From contig WHVA01000093.1 of assembly GCA_015179125.1 (NCBI GenBank), positions 213,158-277,157 of the forward strand: a stretch of DNA of 64,000 nt, given 5' to 3'. Shown one piece after another: positions 10,392 to 22,249 of this stretch. The notes below the pieces were generated by a model. The model was not told the origin of the DNA and ran no database searches. It worked only from the letters and a program-made list of their open reading frames with translations. The position numbers and the translations under genes are program-made. The stretch comes from Gautieria morchelliformis (taxonomy: Eukaryota > Basidiomycota > Agaricomycetes > Gomphales > Gomphaceae). The first letter of the stretch is position 1; each line of letters opens with the position of its first letter.

Positions 10392-13300
10392 CTACTGACT
10401 AGCCTGACCAGTGAATGGTGCTGAAATCTCCCCGGTGTCTGCATTCCACACACGGATTGTCTTGTCACGAGACCCGGAGACGATGCGCTTGCCGTCGTGC
10501 GAGAACGCCACCGACGTGACCCAGTCGGTGTGGCCTTCGAATGGTGCTGAAATGGCCTCCCCGTTGTCTGCATTCCACACACGGATCGTGTTGTCATCAG
10601 ATCCGACGATGCGCTTGCCGTCGTGCGAGAACGCCACCGACGTGACGTAGTTGGTGTGACCTTCGAATGGTGCTGAAATGGCCTCCCCGGTGTCTGCATT
10701 CCACACACGGATCGTCTTGTCATAAGACCCGGAGACGATGCGCTTGCCGTCGTGCGAGAACGCCACCGACGTGACCCAGTTGGTGTGGCCTTCGAATGGT
10801 GCTGAAATGGCCTCCCCGGTGTCTGCATTCCACACACGGATTGTCTTGTCACGAGACCCGGAGACGATGCGCTTGCCGTCGTGCGAGAACGCCACCGACG
10901 TGACCCAGTCGGTGTGGCCTTCGAATGGTGCTGAAATGGCCTCCCCGTTGTCTGCATTCCACACACGGATCGTGTTGTCATCAGATCCGACGATGCGCTT
11001 GCCGTCGTGCGAGAACGCCACCGACGTGACGTAGTTGGTGTGACCTTCGAATGGTGCTGAAATGGCCTCCCCGTTGTCTGCATTCCACACACGGATCGTC
11101 TTGTCATAAGACCCGGAGACGATGCGCTTGCCGTCGTGCGAGAACGCCACCGACGTGACCCAGTCGGTGTGGCCTTCGAATGGTGCTGAAATGGCCTCCC
11201 CGGTGTCTGCATTCCACACACGGATTGTCTTGTCACGAGACCCGGAGACGATGCGCTTGCCGTCGTGCGAGAATGCTACCGATAAGACACTGCTGTCGTG
11301 GCCTACAAAGACGTTTTCAATAGCTGGCCACATCTTTAGTTTCCCTCTCTCTATGCGGAGTAGTCTTGGAAAGTCTGGGAGGTAGGTCTGTGACACTATG
11401 GAACTTTCGGGTGCAAGCGGGAGTGCCGACAAATACAGATGAGGAGTGCTCTCCATGATTGCGCTCCAGAAAGTAGCAACAAACTTGCGGGTATCCCATA
11501 CAAATGCTGTAGTGTCATTATCCTGAAGTTCATTAGACTCACGTCGGAGCTCATAACAACTGGGGCACTCACCTGACTCCAGTCTATTATTGACGAGAGC
11601 GCTGCTGAAGCATCGGGTACCTTCCCGATCAGACTCAAAACTTCCAGCCAGTAGAGTAGCTTAGTCTCGAAGAACTCCTTGACCCTTGCACCTATAGCCG
11701 GCGTAAAGGTAGTGGCGCGAACATGGTCCGCCCAAAAACGGCAAGAGTAGGAAAGTTGTGGGGATATATACTTCTTGGTCCGTATCGCCAAGTCGACAAC
11801 GTCGTCGTTACGCAGATGTGATGTTTGAAGCTGACAAATGTTGAAATGAAGTTCATCCTTCATGACACGCAAGCATGAGAGTGCAAGGTTGTCATGGTGT
11901 GAAGATGTATCAGATGTATCGATGTAGTATGCTTCACTTCGGTTGTGATCTGTCAAGAAGTCGCGAAAAGACGTGTGCAGCAGAGTGATTGCGCCAGATT
12001 CTTGAGAAGGAAGGCTCAGCAGAGCCCCCATGGGTCCAACTATTGCATGAACCTCACTACCCGACTCATCTCCGTTGCACAGCTTCTGCAGGGCAGACAT
12101 CGAGAGCGGTTCTCTGGCAGTCAGGATGCAGCCCATCACCAAGTGAAAGCGACGCTTAACATCGTCCGTGAAGTCATCGCCATCCCCGAATATCTGCTTG
12201 AGGATACCGAGATACAGGTTACCCATCCCAAGCAGGTTCTTGACTAAAAGTTCCTCCAGTTGATCAACAGGAACCCGACCACCCTTCCCATCTCCTTTGA
12301 CAAATCTACAAGCCGTGGACGCCCATTGAAAGTGGCCTTCAGATTTCTCGACTAATAATCGACACCAGCCATTGTTGGGCCATTTGCGCTCGAGGGCTGT
12401 AATGTTACCTAGTTCATCTTTCACAAAGCGGGCGATGGCATCGGCAGGATTCGGGTCAATATCCTTTAGGGACCTGGAAAGCACATGCTTCTTCCCAAAA
12501 AGGGCGCGCTGGATGTCTTGTTCAGCACGGGAAGTGATGAGAACGCGGAAGTTAGGCGGCAGTTCTGCAGCTTCATTGCCAAGGACAGACAAGAGAGTCT
12601 GGCGAGATTCCATGTCTCCGCTCTCATCCAATGCATCAATAACGATCACGCTCGGTCCAACGGCCGTTAGGTCTTTGGAGGCGTCCAGAATGAACTTTTG
12701 GAACTGCTCACGAGGTACGCGTGTGGTCCGAAGTGCTTTCTGCTCCCCGACGACTTTCAGCAACGATGCTTTTCGTTCTGGATCCAGATCAGCCAGATCA
12801 TGAGCAATCGTGCTAAAGAGATTGTCGGGGGATCGCTGTGCCTGAAGAGCGCGGTCAAAAAAGTACGACGACCCGAGACGTTTGATGTTACTAAGTCGTT
12901 TAGCGACCTCATGAGCGATGGCAGACTTGCCGGCACCCGCAACATCGTTCAAGAAAAATATGCGTGGCGTGTCCTCGCTATCCTCGTTGACCCAATCCCA
13001 GATCTCCGCAATAACTGTCTCCCGGGTATCCCGAAGACATCCTTTTCCAGGGTTGAACTTAGCACCGTCTGCGTAGGGCATGTCACTCAGCAGAACTGCT
13101 CCACCTGGTTGCAAGGTGTATTAGCCTCGGGAAAGGCCTAAAGTCGGAAAACTCACAAAGGTCGCCGACGGCATCCAGAACACGTAGTACTTTGATTTCG
13201 GTATGAATGACGGCGTTTTCCTGTAGCGCCAACCTGAGTGTGTTGAAGGCTCGCTGGTATTGTGTGACCGTGGTGTCGACATCCGACCATATATTTTTCG

Positions 13301-14581
13301 CGGTCCTTTTCCCTAAACAAAGATGATCAGTATGGCCACCAGATACACTGGGACCAACATACAGAAGTTCCTGTGTTTGGCGTAGTCGCGGATAAAGTAA
13401 CTACACTCGAGCGTTTGACTCGTCAAGGATATGATAATTGGCCTTTGCGATTCAAATTTCTTCAACGGCTCTACCAGATGGACGAACTCATAGGTGTCTC
13501 CAATGAGTTTCGCCAGCGCAATGATGCTGTCGTCCCGGTCCTTCTGAGCAATGATCGTCTGCCCAGATGTCAGATATGTCTATCAAGCTGGTGCATGTGA
13601 TAGATCTACCTTGTGCGCAATAGACAGGATAGACCATGCCATTTTCGCGTAAGGATGGACCTAGAATCAAGCAAACCGTATACATGAGATGGCCGGGGAG
13701 ACCGCCAGCATTTGAACCATACCTCGGCGATCCCATCCACGATCTCTGTAAACCGCTTGATATTGCGCAGGAGTGGATCCCAAGCCGCGATTGTCGGGAT
13801 GACCGTATTATTGGTGGTGGAAATGAGGCCGTCGACCACATTACCTGCTTCAATAATTCCGGACGGCGCTGGGTTCATACTATGGACCACTTTCATGTCG
13901 CTGGCTGCTTCGTTCAACTGGGCCTCCCGCGCCTCGTCGGACGCCACGAAAGACGTGATGGTGAACTCTAGGACAGTCAGAACCTTACGCATATTTCCTG
14001 CCTCGTCGTATTTACGCAGTGTGCGAGAAACGGCTGCTGTGTTCCATGATTACAAGTGCATTCCATCGACGAGCGAAAAGGACTGACCTCCAGTTGCTCC
14101 TTCTGCAAGCAGCGACTCAATGCTTTCCTTCGTACCGCCTATGAAATTATCAGGTCGGATGGTACGATGCCCATATACTTCAATTTCCAACACAGAAGAC
14201 CGAGTCAAGTGGAAGCTGTGGGTGGATTTAAGATTATATTGACAGACTAACGCTGCAATTCACGCACAAATGGAATGGCTCATTCCACGAGGCAGTATTG
14301 GCTCTCGCAGAAAGCGTAGTCTTCTGGATATCCTTATCGACAACGAGTTTCACGAAGAACTGACTAGGACGCTTGCCGAATAGTGAGACATTGGGAAGGT
14401 GACCGCATTTCAGGTCTGTTGTCGATGGCCAAGAGTCAGTATACCATAGATAGCGCAAACGAAAGAGTCTTTCCAGCCACTTTGATTCCTGCAGGAATAC
14501 TTCGGGGTGGAGTGAACAGTTGGCTCTAGAGATGCGATCGTAGACTTACGTTGCTGTCACAGTGCCCTCCACGTTGTTCAT
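10392..14581 (-). CDS. NLR-type gene: C2 - helical domain - NACHT - WD40
   Basis: Ten exons inferred from GT-AG borders: 14581-14550, 14488-14445, 14415-14268, 14215-14088, 14036-13723, 13660-13610, 13558-13363, 13312-13157, 13104-11573 and 11522-10392. All phases agree and give one frame of 1243 codons. N-terminus: a C2-like region (LPNVSLFGKRPSQFFVKLVV). Then a helical domain of fungal NLRs (WDPLLRNIKRFTEIVDGI, HPYAKMAWSILSIAHK, AQKDRDDSIIALAKLIGDTY). NACHT: P-loop AGAGKSAIAHE near residue 415, Walker B SVIVIDALDES near 512, sensor-type FRVLITSRAEQD. C-terminus: seven WD40 repeats. Such STAND NTPases are expected to oligomerise on ligand sensing and act in allorecognition or defence. The first two exons are the least certain. 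The start ATG was chosen because it precedes a good GTAAGT donor. Confidence 0.88.
10400..11330 (-). repeat. Seven near-identical WD40-repeat units (129/126 bp)
   Basis: Inside the last NLR exon, a unit of 43 codons starting GHT(D/N)(W/Y)VTSVAFSHDG is repeated about seven times with almost no synonymous change. Variable positions fall in the order R, Y, DD, R, Y, DD, R (VSGSRDKT, VSGSYDKT, VGSDDNT), so the array has a second-order period of three units. The DD units are one codon shorter, and the last unit lacks one codon (TGEISAPF instead of TGEAISAPF). Seven blades make one closed propeller. Confidence 0.93.
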
Positions 14582-16463
14582 CGTGCGCCGTGTTCGAGGC
14601 GGGTGGTAGACGGAAAAAGACGTGAGGCGCCGCCGCACGAGACTCCGACTGCGGACCTGTCACCGAAGCTGGCTCCCACGTGTCCCACGTGTTCCCGGCG
14701 TCACTGAGAAGCGCCCGTCGATGACGGAGCCACAGTAGGTACCGTGTCTCAGAGGCAACGCGGCTACATACCATGTCGTGCCTTGCAGCGAGTGAGCTCC
14801 GTGCATTCCTGAGCAAGTTTCGTGGATGCCGCGCACCCAACATGTGCATCAACGCAAGGAGTCTATCCCGCCCTTATACATATGAGGTCAGTACACGTTC
14901 ACACCTGCAGTTTTTTCGACTTGTCCCCATTCCCAAAGCAGCGCTACCAGATCTCCAAATGCGACACTTCCCTCCAATCCATCTTCCCTCCCGACTTTTC
15001 AAGCTTGCCTAGACCCCCCAATGCCCCACGTCCCGTTCCACTAGTACTACCTCCGCGGACAGCGACCGTACAGTCCCCGGGGACTCCTCCAAGTCTTGTC
15101 AAGCCCTGAGAGCGTCCAACGCCATTCACTTCCGAATCGTCCAGTACCAAACCGCCCCCAAATGGTTCACCCTTCGTTCCCCGCCAACGCGCTCTATGAC
15201 CCCGCAAGCCGCTGTCTTTACGGGAGTTTGCACGAACCAACTCCAGCCAAGCCCCATACCCAGCCAAGCCCCCAAACCTCCCGAGACTACCACTCCGCCT
15301 GGTGGCGGCCCCGCGAAACATAAAAATCTCTCGCCCAATCATCCGCGGCGGAATAGGCTGCGATTTGATTCATCACACTCGTCTCCTGTCCGTCTGACAG
15401 TTCCGCACTAACCCCGCACCTTCCAGCGCCGCATTCTCCGTCCGCTTCCCCGCCGACGGGTGGGTCCTCATGAGGCTCGGCGCAGATACTTATATGACAC
15501 GGTCACCGGAGAAAGCCCTGTACATGCGCGACACGAAACCGCGCGAGAGATAGAACCCAACCACCGTCACCCGAAACTGTCCAGTACCAAAAACAAGCAC
15601 AAAAACAGCAACACAACGAAACGCGACCCACAAGCCCCCGGGCCCATTACGCCCCCCGCAGCCAACAACGCACAGGCCACGCGCGCGGTCTCGACTTCGC
15701 CGCGGAGGATAAGGCCGAGGACGTACGCAGGTTGTGGCACCTGGGCATGCGAGACATCGAGTAAGGGTGCACAAGACATCGTCTAAGGGTGAGCCGTCAA
15801 ATCCGTATATATACATCAACCATGCCCATCCGCCTCACCGTCCTATTCATATGGACACTCCCGTCAGAAACGGAACAACCCCGCACGACAAGACGCGGGC
15901 CGTACGGTGCGGGTTATGACTCGGTAGTTGAGTCGTCGAGTGTGGGGGCCATGTGTGGGAGGCAGGGGCGGTGTCGCGTGGCGGGAGGCGTGGTGTGCAC
16001 CGTGCGGGTTCTGCTAGCGCGGAAAGTCGCTCGGGGGGGTGGGGGGGAGGGTGGTCGTGCTGCAGTGTCTGTGGCGTGGTACGCACGTGCAGGCATCTCA
16101 TCTCACGCTCCTTCGTTTGTCTCGGCGCGTTGCCTCCAATAATAAAGCACCGCGCAAGGGCACCCTTTCACCCCGTCTCACCCTCCGTCTCTCTTATGAG
16201 CGGGCTGCGTCGTCGCCGCCTCCATCAGACGACCCTCCGAATCCCCTTCTTCGCCCGCGCAGGCGGGGGATCTATTTTGGTGGTACTGGATCGGCACAAA
16301 GACAGACTCACTGGAGCATGAGGTCCTTCACCTTAGATGAGCCATACGGGTACACCGTGGAGGAGATTTCTGTAACAGCAGTCTTACCTCAGTACGTTGG
16401 CTTCGCAGTTGATGAGCAGCTAATCCCAGTGTAACCGCTGCAGAGATACCGGCACTATTAAGT
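14582..16463. other. Divergent intergenic region between NLR and GMC genes
   Basis: About 1.9 kb upstream of both the minus-strand NLR gene and the plus-strand GMC gene. No ORF here has a recognisable family. The region is GC-rich and pyrimidine/purine-skewed in parts, with a G-run cluster at about 16031-16056. It presumably contains both promoters, but no specific element could be assigned. Confidence 0.5.
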
Positions 16464-18582
16464 ATGTGGCCATTCAGCCCTAGTTATACCCAGCGCAGTG
16501 TCGATACACTCGAAATTCAATACGACTATATTGTTGTCGGGGGTACGCTACTCCACTCATCGCCCTCGTGTGTTCCTTACTTTCGTTTCGTTTCGCCAGG
16601 TGCGGCGTCTTAGCGAGGATACCGGCAGCACAGTCTTGCTGATTGAAAAAGGCGATGCGGGGGACTCGTAAGTGTCGAATGCTGGTCTTTATTACGTCCC
16701 TGACCCTTTCCGATTACACAGCTGGCTCCACAGGGTGCCTCTCACATCGCACCACCACTGGTCCGACCGCAAACACAGCCTCGTGTTCGACAGCGCCACG
16801 GACGCACGGCTCGGGCGGGCCTTTCCCCTCATCTGTGGCTTAGGCCTGGGCGGCAGCACCCGCATCAACGGCGGCCAATACACGTGCGGGGTGCCTGCAG
16901 AGTACGATGCCTGGTGCCAGGACGGACGCACAGGCTGGTCGTATGCAGACCTCAAGCCGTATTTCAACAAGTCCGAGCATTGGATTGGGCCGGCGCCCCG
17001 GGAGTTCCACGGTCTGAATGGTGCGGCGCTCAGTATTCGTTTTCGCGGACGTTGCGGGCTTCATACGCGTCCCGCCTTCTAGGGCCCCTGCACGTGAGGT
17101 CCTTCGCAGATTACCACTATGCCTGTTCGGAGAGGTACACTCGTTCCCCGGCTATAGTCGTGGCTGTATGCTCAGCGATGTTTGTTTAGGGCGGCCGAGG
17201 CTGCGGGCCGGATGGGCTTTCCTTGCATCAATGATATGCACTCCCCGTTGGAACCGGGGATCGGGTGGAACAAGATGCAGTTTACTATCGACTCGGAAGG
17301 CGGTCGCCACTCGGCCTTCCGCGCGTACCTCCCGGACGCGCTTGCGCGCGCCAGGAGCGACCGTCTGCACATCTGCACACGAGCCGTGGCCTGCAAAATA
17401 GGCTTTGCAAAACAGGCCGACGGGACTGTTCGCGCAGAAAATGTGGAGATTGCGAGCGTCGACGGCCGACATGTTCGCACGGTTACAGCTGGGCGGGAGA
17501 TTATTTTGACGTGTGGCGCGCTGCGCACACCCCAACTTCTCATGCTCAGGTAAGAAGAGTGCAGGCGCCCGTATACTCGGTCGCGTATTCTGATCGTTAG
17601 CAGCGGTATAGGACCGCAAGATCATCTACAGGAGTTGGGCATCGATGTCATTAAACATTCTTCAGGCGTGGGAAATACCCTGGTACGCCTCGCTCTCTCA
17701 ACCACGTGTCGTCGTCTCCTCACGACGTTGGTTTTTCATGCAGGAAGACCATATCTATGTTACGACTACGTACAACTGTCTGCTGGCAGATTCGGTATGG
17801 TCCATGGTAAAACGCCCGACGACGTTGCTTAGAGAGTTATACTATTATATCAGACATGGAACAGGGTGGCTCTTGGGCACCATGGTAGAGCTGGAGATAT
17901 TTGGCCTGGCGGCGCTTATCTCGGTGGACGGCAGCCCACATACGCTCTCGAAGGAGCAAACCAACGCGGCGGATGCAAAGTATATCCCCGATTTTTCCGT
18001 GATGGCTGTATGTGCCCCTTCCGCTCCGTCGAAACTCTCTGTTCATGCCACACGAACCAGGTACCCATCGGTGATCCTCGGGGCCCCGGAATCGACAGGT
18101 CAAAGGGCTTCTTGGGCCTCAATGCCGCCCTGCTCAAGCCGAAGTCTCAGGGCCGTCTGCGCTTGGGCTCCCGAGACCCGAACGCCCACCCCGTCTGCGA
18201 CATGGCGTATCTCACGTCTCCCGAGGACTACGCCACGCTGCGTGCCGCCCTCCGCGTCACAGTCCGTCTGGCCGCCGAGATGCGCGCCGTCGGATACCCG
18301 CTCGACGCTGTCCACGTGCCCGACACCTTAGACGACGCCGCGTTGGACGCGTTCATCGACAGCCGGGCGGAGACCATGTTCCACTACTCGAGCTCGTGCC
18401 GGATGGCCCGCCCCGACGACGACAAGCCCGGCGTAGTCGATGACCAGCTTCTCGTGCATGGGATCTCGAACTTGCGCATCGCGGACGCAAGTGTGTTCCC
18501 TACTGTGCCGGCGACGCATCCTCAAGCGCTGATATACGCTGTCGCTGAGAAATGTGCCGATATGATTCTAAGCACAGAGTAG
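16464..18582 (+). CDS. GMC-family FAD oxidoreductase (choline-dehydrogenase-like), N-terminal lesion
   Basis: Eight exons inferred: 16464-16542, 16600-16667, 16722-17020, 17083-17134, 17190-17549, 17601-17682, 17744-18007 and 18061-18582, about 575 residues, a normal GMC length. GMC signature 1 appears as GLGLGGSTRINGG, signature 2 as GALRTPQLLMLSSGIG (split by intron 5), and the active-site region as FHYSSSCRMA with the second catalytic His in THPQALIYAVAEKCAD. Exon 1 has DYIVVGG and exon 2 RRLSEDTGSTVLLIEKG, but the intervening GxGxxG FAD-binding loop is not recovered and the two exons join one base out of frame. Either a few bases are lost or a micro-exon was missed. Such enzymes oxidise alcohols or sugars with FAD. 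The substrate cannot be told, and no signal peptide is evident. Confidence 0.85.
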
Positions 18583-19068
18583 GGGGCCCATAATTGTGAT
18601 ACTATTCACTTCGTCACCCGCATTTGGCTGACAAAAATAAGTCCTCTGCTGGAGGCATGGGTCAGTTTTCCCACTTGGCCAAACACTCAGGAATAGGAAG
18701 CAGTTCAATTTTCCCATAGTATTCCGAGACAAAAACCTTTTTTCAAAGTTTAAGATCTAAGAGCCCGTTCGGTGGCGGCATTGCATTTTCGAGTTCTCAG
18801 CTCAGCCGAACAGGCAGGCACTTTTGTGTGATCTGGCTGTAGCAGCTGAACGCAACGTTTCATTTGAATGCGGTAACAATCTGCCTCGGTAAACCTGCTA
18901 CTAGCTTGGTGTATGCGTCTGTCCGAAACAAAGGAGCATCTGAACAACTCCAGAGACGTCGAGTGGCACTTATATGAAGGGCCACTCTATTTGCGCTCAC
19001 GCACACAATGGCCGCAACAAGGTTATACTACACAAATTACATAGAAAGATTCCCACTTCATACTTCAA
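18583..19068. other. No gene seen
   Basis: Spacer downstream of the GMC gene; it should hold its 3' UTR. No supported coding frame or repeat was recognised. Confidence 0.45.
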
Positions 19069-19107
19069 CTAGGTGGGTACCCGCGCTTCGCGCGGGGGAT
19101 TAGGTCA
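19069..19107 (-). mobile_element. Putative Helitron 3' terminus
   Basis: On the minus strand a perfect 7 bp GC hairpin (CCCGCGC GAA GCGCGGG) is followed by TACCCACCTAG and then T. A short GC-rich hairpin about 10-12 bases before a terminal CTRR, with insertion next to T, is the standard Helitron 3' end. The element would extend to the right. No 5' TC end and no Rep/helicase coding sequence were identified, so it would be a non-autonomous copy or a relic. Confidence 0.55.
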
Positions 19108-19172
19108 AATGCATCAGTAAGGTTAAATGCATCGGTAAGGTCAAATGCATTGGGGTAAATAAAATGCATCAT
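19106..19172 (+). repeat. Short tandem repeat, about 18 bp unit
   Basis: Three to four imperfect copies of GGTCAAATGCATCAGTAA directly beside the Helitron-like hairpin. Confidence 0.75.
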
Positions 19173-19667
19173 GTACAATATATCCTCTTCTCATGTTTCC
19201 CATGTCCCCTTTATGTCATGTGCTCCCTGTGTGTATATCCTCAAAAGGTGTGATGATTATGAGCATTTTCACTGTATGGGATGTTCATATATACCTATCA
19301 TCTACTTCATAAAGGTCTGGGTCATATGTCTCATTATCAGCTGGGTTGCCCAAGGTGCAGGGATACCAACTTAAGGGCCTTGAGGAGCTTTGATCAAGTG
19401 TTTCTGTGCTGCAACCTGCACTGCGGTTCTCCTAGTGCACCCCAGTATGCGTAGGGTGTTCCCTGGTGTGTAGTGTGCGTACACAGATATGAACATGCAG
19501 ACCCCCCTCTCTACATCTGTGATGGTCCTCGCAGCAACTCTAGATATGAAAGTGGTAATGGTCTTGACTGAATAATCAGGTATTATAAGATTGCACCTAT
19601 TATCATAATCCACAGGTTTCAAAGCTTTGAGAAGGCTTTCAACATCAGTAGATAGCATGTCCACACA

Positions 19668-19735
19668 CATAGTGTGTCCTCACACGTAGCATGTCCTCAC
19701 ATGTAGCATGTCCTCACACGTAGCATGTCCTTGTT
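19668..19735 (+). repeat. Minisatellite TAGCATGTCCTCACACG, small array
   Basis: About four units of a 17 bp repeat (variants with ACATG or ACACA). The same unit forms a larger array at 20297-20640. The bases between the arrays (19736-20296) are single-copy and include a TATATAAA at about 20047. Confidence 0.9.
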
Positions 19736-20296
19736 GTGAAACTGACTGCACGGTGTTCTGTCACCCTCTTGCCCACCCCGATCCAATTGTTTACTCACCT
19801 ACCTCTTCCCCCGCACGAGCATTCCCTGTCCTTCGAGGCGCACCAAACAGCGCACTGAGCCGAGCCAAGCCGAGTCAAGCCGAGACACCCCGCAAGATAT
19901 CATGCAGGTACACGGGCCCCAGTCGCCGTGTCACCACCCTGGACAATCTGGATGATCAGGGCACACACATTTCTTACTTTTCCTTTTTCATTCTGTACCT
20001 GATACTATAGGATCCACTCCCCCGACCATTACCTGTTAACCAATCATATATAAACTTAGGTAGTACTCCGCGCCAACCCTTCCTACCGTAGCGCTCCACA
20101 TCCATTATCTACCCCCAGCCCACCGTCGTCTGACCATTCCCTTGCCCATGCCCCCTCCTCCACTTCTACTGGTCATTTCCCCCGGCGCTTGAGTTCTAAG
20201 CACATCGAGTCCTAGCTGAGACATTCTGGGTCACTCCAGACCCTATTTCCTTAGCTACACTTAGTAGCACACCCCGTAGTTACTCAGTATTCTTTA

Positions 20297-20640
20297 GAGT
20301 CCTCACACATAGCGTGTCCTCACATGTAGCATGTCCTCACCCATAGCATGTCCTCACCCATAGGGTGTCCTCACACGTAGCATGTCCTCACCCGTAGCGT
20401 GTCCTCACACGTAGCATGTCCTCGCACGTAGCGTGTCCTCACCTGTAGCATGTCCTCACACGTAGCATGTCCTCACATGTAGCATGTCCTCACCATAGCG
20501 TGTCCTCACATGTAGCATGGCCTCACATGTAGTGTGCCCCTCAAGTATACTGTGCATAGCATGTCCCTGTGAATAGCATGCGTTCCCCAAGTGTAGTGTG
20601 TCCCCTGAGGGTAGCATGTCCCCCATGTGTCCTCACAGTG
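20297..20640 (+). repeat. Minisatellite TAGCATGTCCTCACACG, main array
   Basis: About 14 clear units of 17 bp followed by increasingly degenerate ones (GTCCCC-type variants) up to about 20640. Units vary at CG/TG positions (ACACG/ACATG/ACCCA). No coding potential. Confidence 0.92.
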
Positions 20641-22240
20641 AAATTATTATTGTATAGAAGAGAAGATAAATGAATGTCAGAAGTGAATATTAGAGAAATA
20701 GACTTATATTTGCAAGCAGGGGCTGTTACTTATCATTAACTTTGAGCAAAGCCATGGTAATTTATTACTATCTATATACAGTATATAAAATAACATAACA
20801 AAAGAACCCACATTGCAAGCAGAAGCTGTTGTTGAACAAAGTCTATTTTTGAAAAAAAGGTGAAAAATATACAGTACATATGGTAAAATACTTTTTTTTC
20901 CAGCAAAGTTCAGGGATTTTATTGAAATATATTTTCGAAAAAATTTCACAAAAATATAAAGCATACATATCTTAAAATACAATAAGAAAAGAAAGACAAA
21001 TGTCAATGGGATTGCATTTGGATAGAAAAGAGAAACTTACCTACCAATAGAAAGACAGCCACTGCAAGAAAAGCCTGCCATGACAGTAGGCAGACACCCA
21101 GCCACAGCAAGAGAAACCAAGCCACAGCAAGAGAAACCCAGGCATAGCAAGAGAAACCCAGCCAAGAGTAAGCCAGCCACCAGTACAGCAAGAGACCACC
21201 AGAGAGGAATGACCAGTGACGGCTCTCCAGCGTTGCTCTCTTTATACTGAGTGAAGCCCGTGCATGGACCACCCTCGTGTATGTGGTTGTGAGGGACGCG
21301 AATGGGTCACGTGACCAGCCACGCTGCCAGCGTCAACTTGCGGCGGTGGCGGTCGCTTGCGATTGCGATTGGACTGGTAAGTGATGCTGGCTTGCGATTG
21401 GTCGGCTGACTAAGCTTACCAATCATGACATAAGTGACACCCACAACTACCCTGGCCTGCGCGATTCACTTTTTGGATATTGTCAGGAACCAATTAGGAA
21501 TGCACAAGCATGTGTCCCTCAAGCTGTGTTCCAAACTCGCAGACAAAACTGGCCCTGGGCATACACTCCATGTTTTGATAGAAGAACAGATTGCTATTTT
21601 TCTATATACAGCAGTAACCAACCTCTCTAATAGGATGATCGCAGAATGCTTCCACTGAAGTGGGGACACCATTTTGAAGTATGTAGCCCCCAACCTCTAA
21701 TAGATTGGGAACTCATAGTCTGGTCTTAGGTGCTTCCATAGAGTCCTTTCCACCCTTGCTGCTACTGAGTTCTACAAAATCTATGTTTAGTTTTGCTATG
21801 ACCATGCCACTGTATGGGATCTTGCTTTGCCGGACAAACAGGATATTTTCGATGTATTTTCGATATAGTGACCTTAAAATATAGCATACAGGTATTGCTA
21901 TCATTGGACATGAACTATTTAAACTTCCTCTTATTTTCCACCATTTTTTCGCTATTTTTAACAAAGTCTTTGGCTCAAAACACTTCTATTCTGTTGCAGC
22001 AGAGTTATGAATCCACATGTATCCACAACTCTGCTTATTCAAGCTCCGACGCGAGTCGAGCCTGTGCACACTTACGCACCCACAAACTCTGGCCAACCTA
22101 CCGGTTCAGACTCAGCACTCTGGAAATAGCAATTTATTCCCAAGCCTCCACAACACAGTTTGTGCAATACAAACTCAGCACAACCAATGCTACCATAGCA
22201 ACAAGGCTATGCTAGGCTGTGCTGTCCCATGACTCCACTC
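20641..22240. repeat. No gene seen; small tandem repeat near 21.1 kb
   Basis: AT-rich sequence without a supported gene. At about 21098-21170 three to four copies of CAGCAAGAGAAACCCAG-type units occur in tandem. Remaining ORFs are short and lack family resemblance. Confidence 0.5.
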
Positions 22241-22249
22241 CTAAATGGA

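Noticed and set aside
10411..11385. Repeated plus-strand ORFs over the WD40 array
   Set aside because: Shadows of the minus-strand WD40 repeats; periodicity is inherited from the real gene.
14822..15786. Several ORFs of 70-130 codons between the NLR and GMC genes
   Set aside because: They occur on both strands in GC-rich DNA with few stops; Pro/Arg-rich text without domains suggests chance frames.
20297..20640. Regularly spaced short repeats resembling a CRISPR array
   Set aside because: Units are contiguous 17 bp tandem repeats without unique spacers, in a eukaryotic context.
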